DNA from: Paenibacillus sp. FSL K6-1330
Lineage (GTDB): Bacteria; Bacillota; Bacilli; Paenibacillales; Paenibacillaceae
Reading direction: 5' to 3'
DNA: 64,000 nt
Assembly: GCF_037976825.1 (NCBI RefSeq)
Contig: NZ_CP150269.1
Coordinates: 6,089,501-6,153,500 of the forward strand
A program made the position numbers and the translations under genes. Of the stretch, positions 61,846 to 64,000 are shown piece after piece. Each line of letters starts with the position of its first letter. Positions within the stretch are counted from its first letter, which is position 1. The notes beneath the pieces are model-generated. The model was not told the origin of the DNA and ran no database searches. It saw only the letters and a list, made by a program, of their open reading frames with translations.

Positions 61846-62404
61846 ATTGCCGGTCCTGCTGTGAATCCCCTTGGGGACTCACAGGCTTGCCGGCGCAGCT
61901 TGTAGGGGTTACTGGTGCCCAGTGCAGTCCCTCTTAATCAAGCAAGCCTGTCGGCTTGCTTTCCTCACCGATACATCCTCTACTCTTGGCTGGCTCCAAT
62001 CTTTCTACACCCGGATTGCCGGTCCTGCTGTGAATCCCCTTGGGGACTCACAGGCTTGCCGGCACAGCTTGTAGGGGTTGCTGGTGCCCAGTGCAGTCCC
62101 TCTTAATCAAGCAAGCCTGTCGGCTTGCTTTCCTCACCGATACATCCTCTACTCTTGGCTGGCTCCAATCTTTCCACACCCGGATTGCCGGGCATGCTGT
62201 GAATTCTTGGGACTCACAGGCTTGTCGGCCTAGCTTGTAGGGGCTGCTGGTGCCCAATTGCTGTCCCTCTTAATCAAGCAAGCCTATCGGCTTGCTTTCC
62301 TCCAACGATACATCTTCTACTCTTGGCTGGCTCCGATCTTTTCACACCCGGATTGCCGGGCATGCTGTGAATTCTTGGGACTCACAGGCTTGTCGGCCTA
62401 GCTT
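61846..62404. repeat. Tandem repeat, ~169-bp unit, 3.3 copies
   Basis: Unit starts at 61846, 62015, 62184 and 62352 with ATTGCCGGTCCTGCTGTG (or GGGCATGCTGTG in later copies). Each complete unit contains the hairpin GCAAGCCTGTCGGCTTGC and ends in a block (GATACATCCTCTACTCTTGG) also found once before the array at ~61704. Copies differ by several substitutions. No supported gene: open frames here are repeated artefacts without ribosome sites. Confidence 0.85.
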
Positions 62405-62489
62405 CCTTGGCCTTTTGGGGGCTTGCAGCCTTCCCTGATACGGCCTCGTAACATTGCACGAGCACTACTGCAGCTCGTCCTTCTCTCAC

Positions 62490-62530
62490 AAAAAAAGATC
62501 ATGCCTACAAAAATGAGCATGATCTTTTTA
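62490..62530 (-). terminator. Terminator after the DUF6081-like gene
   Basis: AAAGATCATGC ... GCATGATCTTT with A/T runs on both sides. Confidence 0.8.
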
Positions 62531-62544
62531 CTACTATATAAGTG

Positions 62545-63276
62545 CTACTCTTTTATCGTAACCGTTACGGGAGAGTATTCGGCAATGACGGTTTGTCCAT
62601 GCACGGATACGCTGCCCTGCGGCGTAAGGTCTTTTTCGGTCATGATGCCAAGCGCGATAGTGAATTTGTTGAACTTGATCGGGATGTTCTTCTCCCGGCG
62701 GATCTCTTCGCCGTTCACGTAGAAGATTGCTTCGTCCTCGGCACGGTTATACGTGATTTTATATGTGTTGAATTCCCGCGGCGTGAAGTGTGTATCCTCC
62801 TCTTTGAAAATGCAGAAGTAACGGGTCTTGTCCGATTCCGGCACCTGCACACCCGGGAACGGCAGAACGGCATACACGCTGGCATACTTGTCATTCGAAG
62901 CAAAAAAGTCCAGTGCTGCGCCCGTGCTGAAATCAAGCAGATTCAAAGATACATAGCCGTCATACAAGTCGCCGGGAACCGTACCTTGGGTGCGTGCCCG
63001 AATTTGCAGCTCGAACGTGACCTCGCCGGATTCCGGCACTTCCACCTCTTCGTTGGAATAATACATATGCTTGGCATTATCGAGAATTTGGATCTGATCA
63101 TTCTGGCGGCTCAGCGGCGCGCGCACGTACAGGATGCCGTTGCGGACGATCACGACCGCATTCGGCTCGCGATATTCCCAGAATGAACCGTCCGGCAGCG
63201 GGAAACCGCCGATCTTCCAAGTCCCGGTCTCGGACAGGATAGAGTGAAAATCACCAAAAACGCGTTGTTGTTCCAT
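62545..63276 (-). CDS. DUF6081-like protein
   Basis: 243 aa, no signal peptide. Beta-rich with a concanavalin-like feel: EPNAVVIVRNGILYVRAPLS, FELQIRARTQGTVPGDLYDG, YKITYNRAEDEAIFYVNGEE. I recognise it as the DUF6081 type, seen beside biosynthetic genes in Gram-positive bacteria. It lies 17 nt after the prenyltransferase gene, so one operon. Function unknown. Confidence 0.7.
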   Translation of the reverse strand: MEQQRVFGDFHSILSETGTWKIGGFPLPDGSFWEYREPNAVVIVRNGILYVRAPLSRQNDQIQILDNAKHMYYSNEEVEVPESGEVTFELQIRARTQGTVPGDLYDGYVSLNLLDFSTGAALDFFASNDKYASVYAVLPFPGVQVPESDKTRYFCIFKEEDTHFTPREFNTYKITYNRAEDEAIFYVNGEEIRREKNIPIKFNKFTIALGIMTEKDLTPQGSVSVHGQTVIAEYSPVTVTIKE

Positions 63277-63293
63277 CTAATTCCCCTTCTTCC

Positions 63294-64000
63294 TTACAAA
63301 GTCTGAATGATTCCCTGGATGAGCAATGACAGGATCAGCATGCCGCCGCAGCGCATAGTCGTCATCGTTGAGGCGCCCATCAGCGGTAAATACGCTTCGG
63401 AGCGGTTGCTGTCCTTCAGTCTTCCATAGACAAGATACAACGGAATCATCGTAAGCAGTGCAATTAATGCGTAAGGCGGAAGCGCCCCGGCCAATACGCA
63501 GGCGATCAAAGACAAGCATGCCAGCAGCAGCAGAACTCGAGAGAAGTTCAGGGCTCTCTTTTCACCCCATACCACAACCAGGGTCTTCTTCCCGGCCTGA
63601 CGGTCCGCCTGCCAATGCAAAAAGTGATGATTAAACAAAATCAGCGTGGTCAGCAGCCCGATGGGCAGTGACAGCAGCAGCGCCCGGACATCCATATGTG
63701 AGGTTTGAACGTAGTATGCGCCCATCACCGGCAAAATACCAAAGGATAGCAGAATCGCAATCTCGCTGAAACCCTTGCCGCGATATCCGAATTGAATTGG
63801 CGGTGCGACATAGAAATAAGCGATCAACCCGCCAAGTCCGCCGAAGACGAAAGCCCACCAGCCACTGATCAAACTGAGGATAATCCCGCTCAGCGCAGCA
63901 ATCCCGAACAGCGTCCAGGTAACGATCTCGAATTTACGGAGCGACCAGACGCCCTTCGTCAGAAAACCGGAGTTCGTGGAGATCGCATCCACATGCTCCT
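63294..64000 (-). CDS. UbiA-family prenyltransferase, 5' end beyond the window
   Basis: At least 235 aa; the frame is open to the right edge (EHVDAISTNSG...), so the start lies outside. Several TM helices; HWQADRQAGKKTLVVVWGEK is the second Asp-rich motif region of UbiA/MenA enzymes, which join prenyl chains to aromatic acceptors. The first DxxxD motif should lie just beyond the edge. With the DUF6081-like gene it may belong to a biosynthetic cluster. Confidence 0.85.
   Translation of the reverse strand, partial: EHVDAISTNSGFLTKGVWSLRKFEIVTWTLFGIAALSGIILSLISGWWAFVFGGLGGLIAYFYVAPPIQFGYRGKGFSEIAILLSFGILPVMGAYYVQTSHMDVRALLLSLPIGLLTTLILFNHHFLHWQADRQAGKKTLVVVWGEKRALNFSRVLLLLACLSLIACVLAGALPPYALIALLTMIPLYLVYGRLKDSNRSEAYLPLMGASTMTTMRCGGMLILSLLIQGIIQTL

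Noticed and set aside
61871..62257. Several open frames of 60-70 codons on both strands in the tandem repeat
   Set aside because: They arise because the unit is free of stops in some frames; no ribosome sites, repeated peptide content and no domain.

Overview
The window reads as a chromosome segment of a spore-forming Firmicute, most likely a Paenibacillus. The evidence is the gene order ydcC-alr-ndoAI-ndoA, then tex, cmpA and an SprT-type gene, which is the Bacillales ydc/alr neighbourhood; Paenibacillus-style Lpl-type sugar permeases beside a two-TM AraC regulator; a 43-residue CmpA sporulation protein; strong AGGAGG ribosome sites with frequent TTG and GTG starts; and moderate GC outside one AT-rich island. 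The genus is inferred from gene content only.

Layout. 0-4.5 kb: LplC/LplB-type sugar ABC permeases divergent from a membrane-anchored AraC regulator. 4.7-28.2 kb: a minus-strand Tad (type IVb) pilus locus, cpaE, cpaF, tadB, tadC, a flp-like pilin, three TadE/G-like pseudopilins, a prepilin peptidase and a DUF6382-FHA protein. The FHA gene and the 61-residue membrane protein beside it are duplicated (4.75-6.98 kb and 16.9-19.2 kb), and a third FHA 3' fragment lies at 16.7 kb. Between the copies is an AT-rich island (7-16.6 kb) of small same-strand genes: two PD-(D/E)XK-like proteins, an HNH nuclease, a HEPN-like protein, an ImmA/IrrE-like metallopeptidase, a DUF2513 protein, a lipoprotein and several unknowns. 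From 10.55 to 15.86 kb, nearly every gene junction carries the same 19-bp motif, which makes the block look like a gene-cassette array without an integrase.

28.4-34.6 kb: a secreted nuclease, a PepSY/YtkA pair, DCC, Ohr, XRE and PAS genes. 34.7-41.3 kb: a Fur-boxed siderophore uptake cluster like B. subtilis btr-feuABC-ybbA, with an unusual two-domain esterase. 41.5-47 kb: a KGG-repeat stress protein, two tRNA clusters, a frameshifted peptidase E, SprT, cmpA, DinB, a CGNR protein, and a GNAT gene split by a MITE. 47.1-53.2 kb: tex, ndoA/ndoAI, alr and the ydcC-like gene. 53.5-57.5 kb: an MFS exporter with its ArsR regulator, a GNAT and a second esterase. 57.6-61.5 kb: gbsR divergent from opuA-type glycine betaine uptake genes, with clear palindromic operators. 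61.6-62.4 kb: a stem-loop element and a 169-bp tandem repeat. 62.5-64 kb: a DUF6081-like protein and a UbiA prenyltransferase cut by the window edge.

The most unusual regions are the 19-bp-motif cassette array inside the duplicated FHA units, a folded element at 7.17-7.37 kb, a repeat pair joined to tRNA 3' ends, and the MITE insertion in the acetyltransferase.
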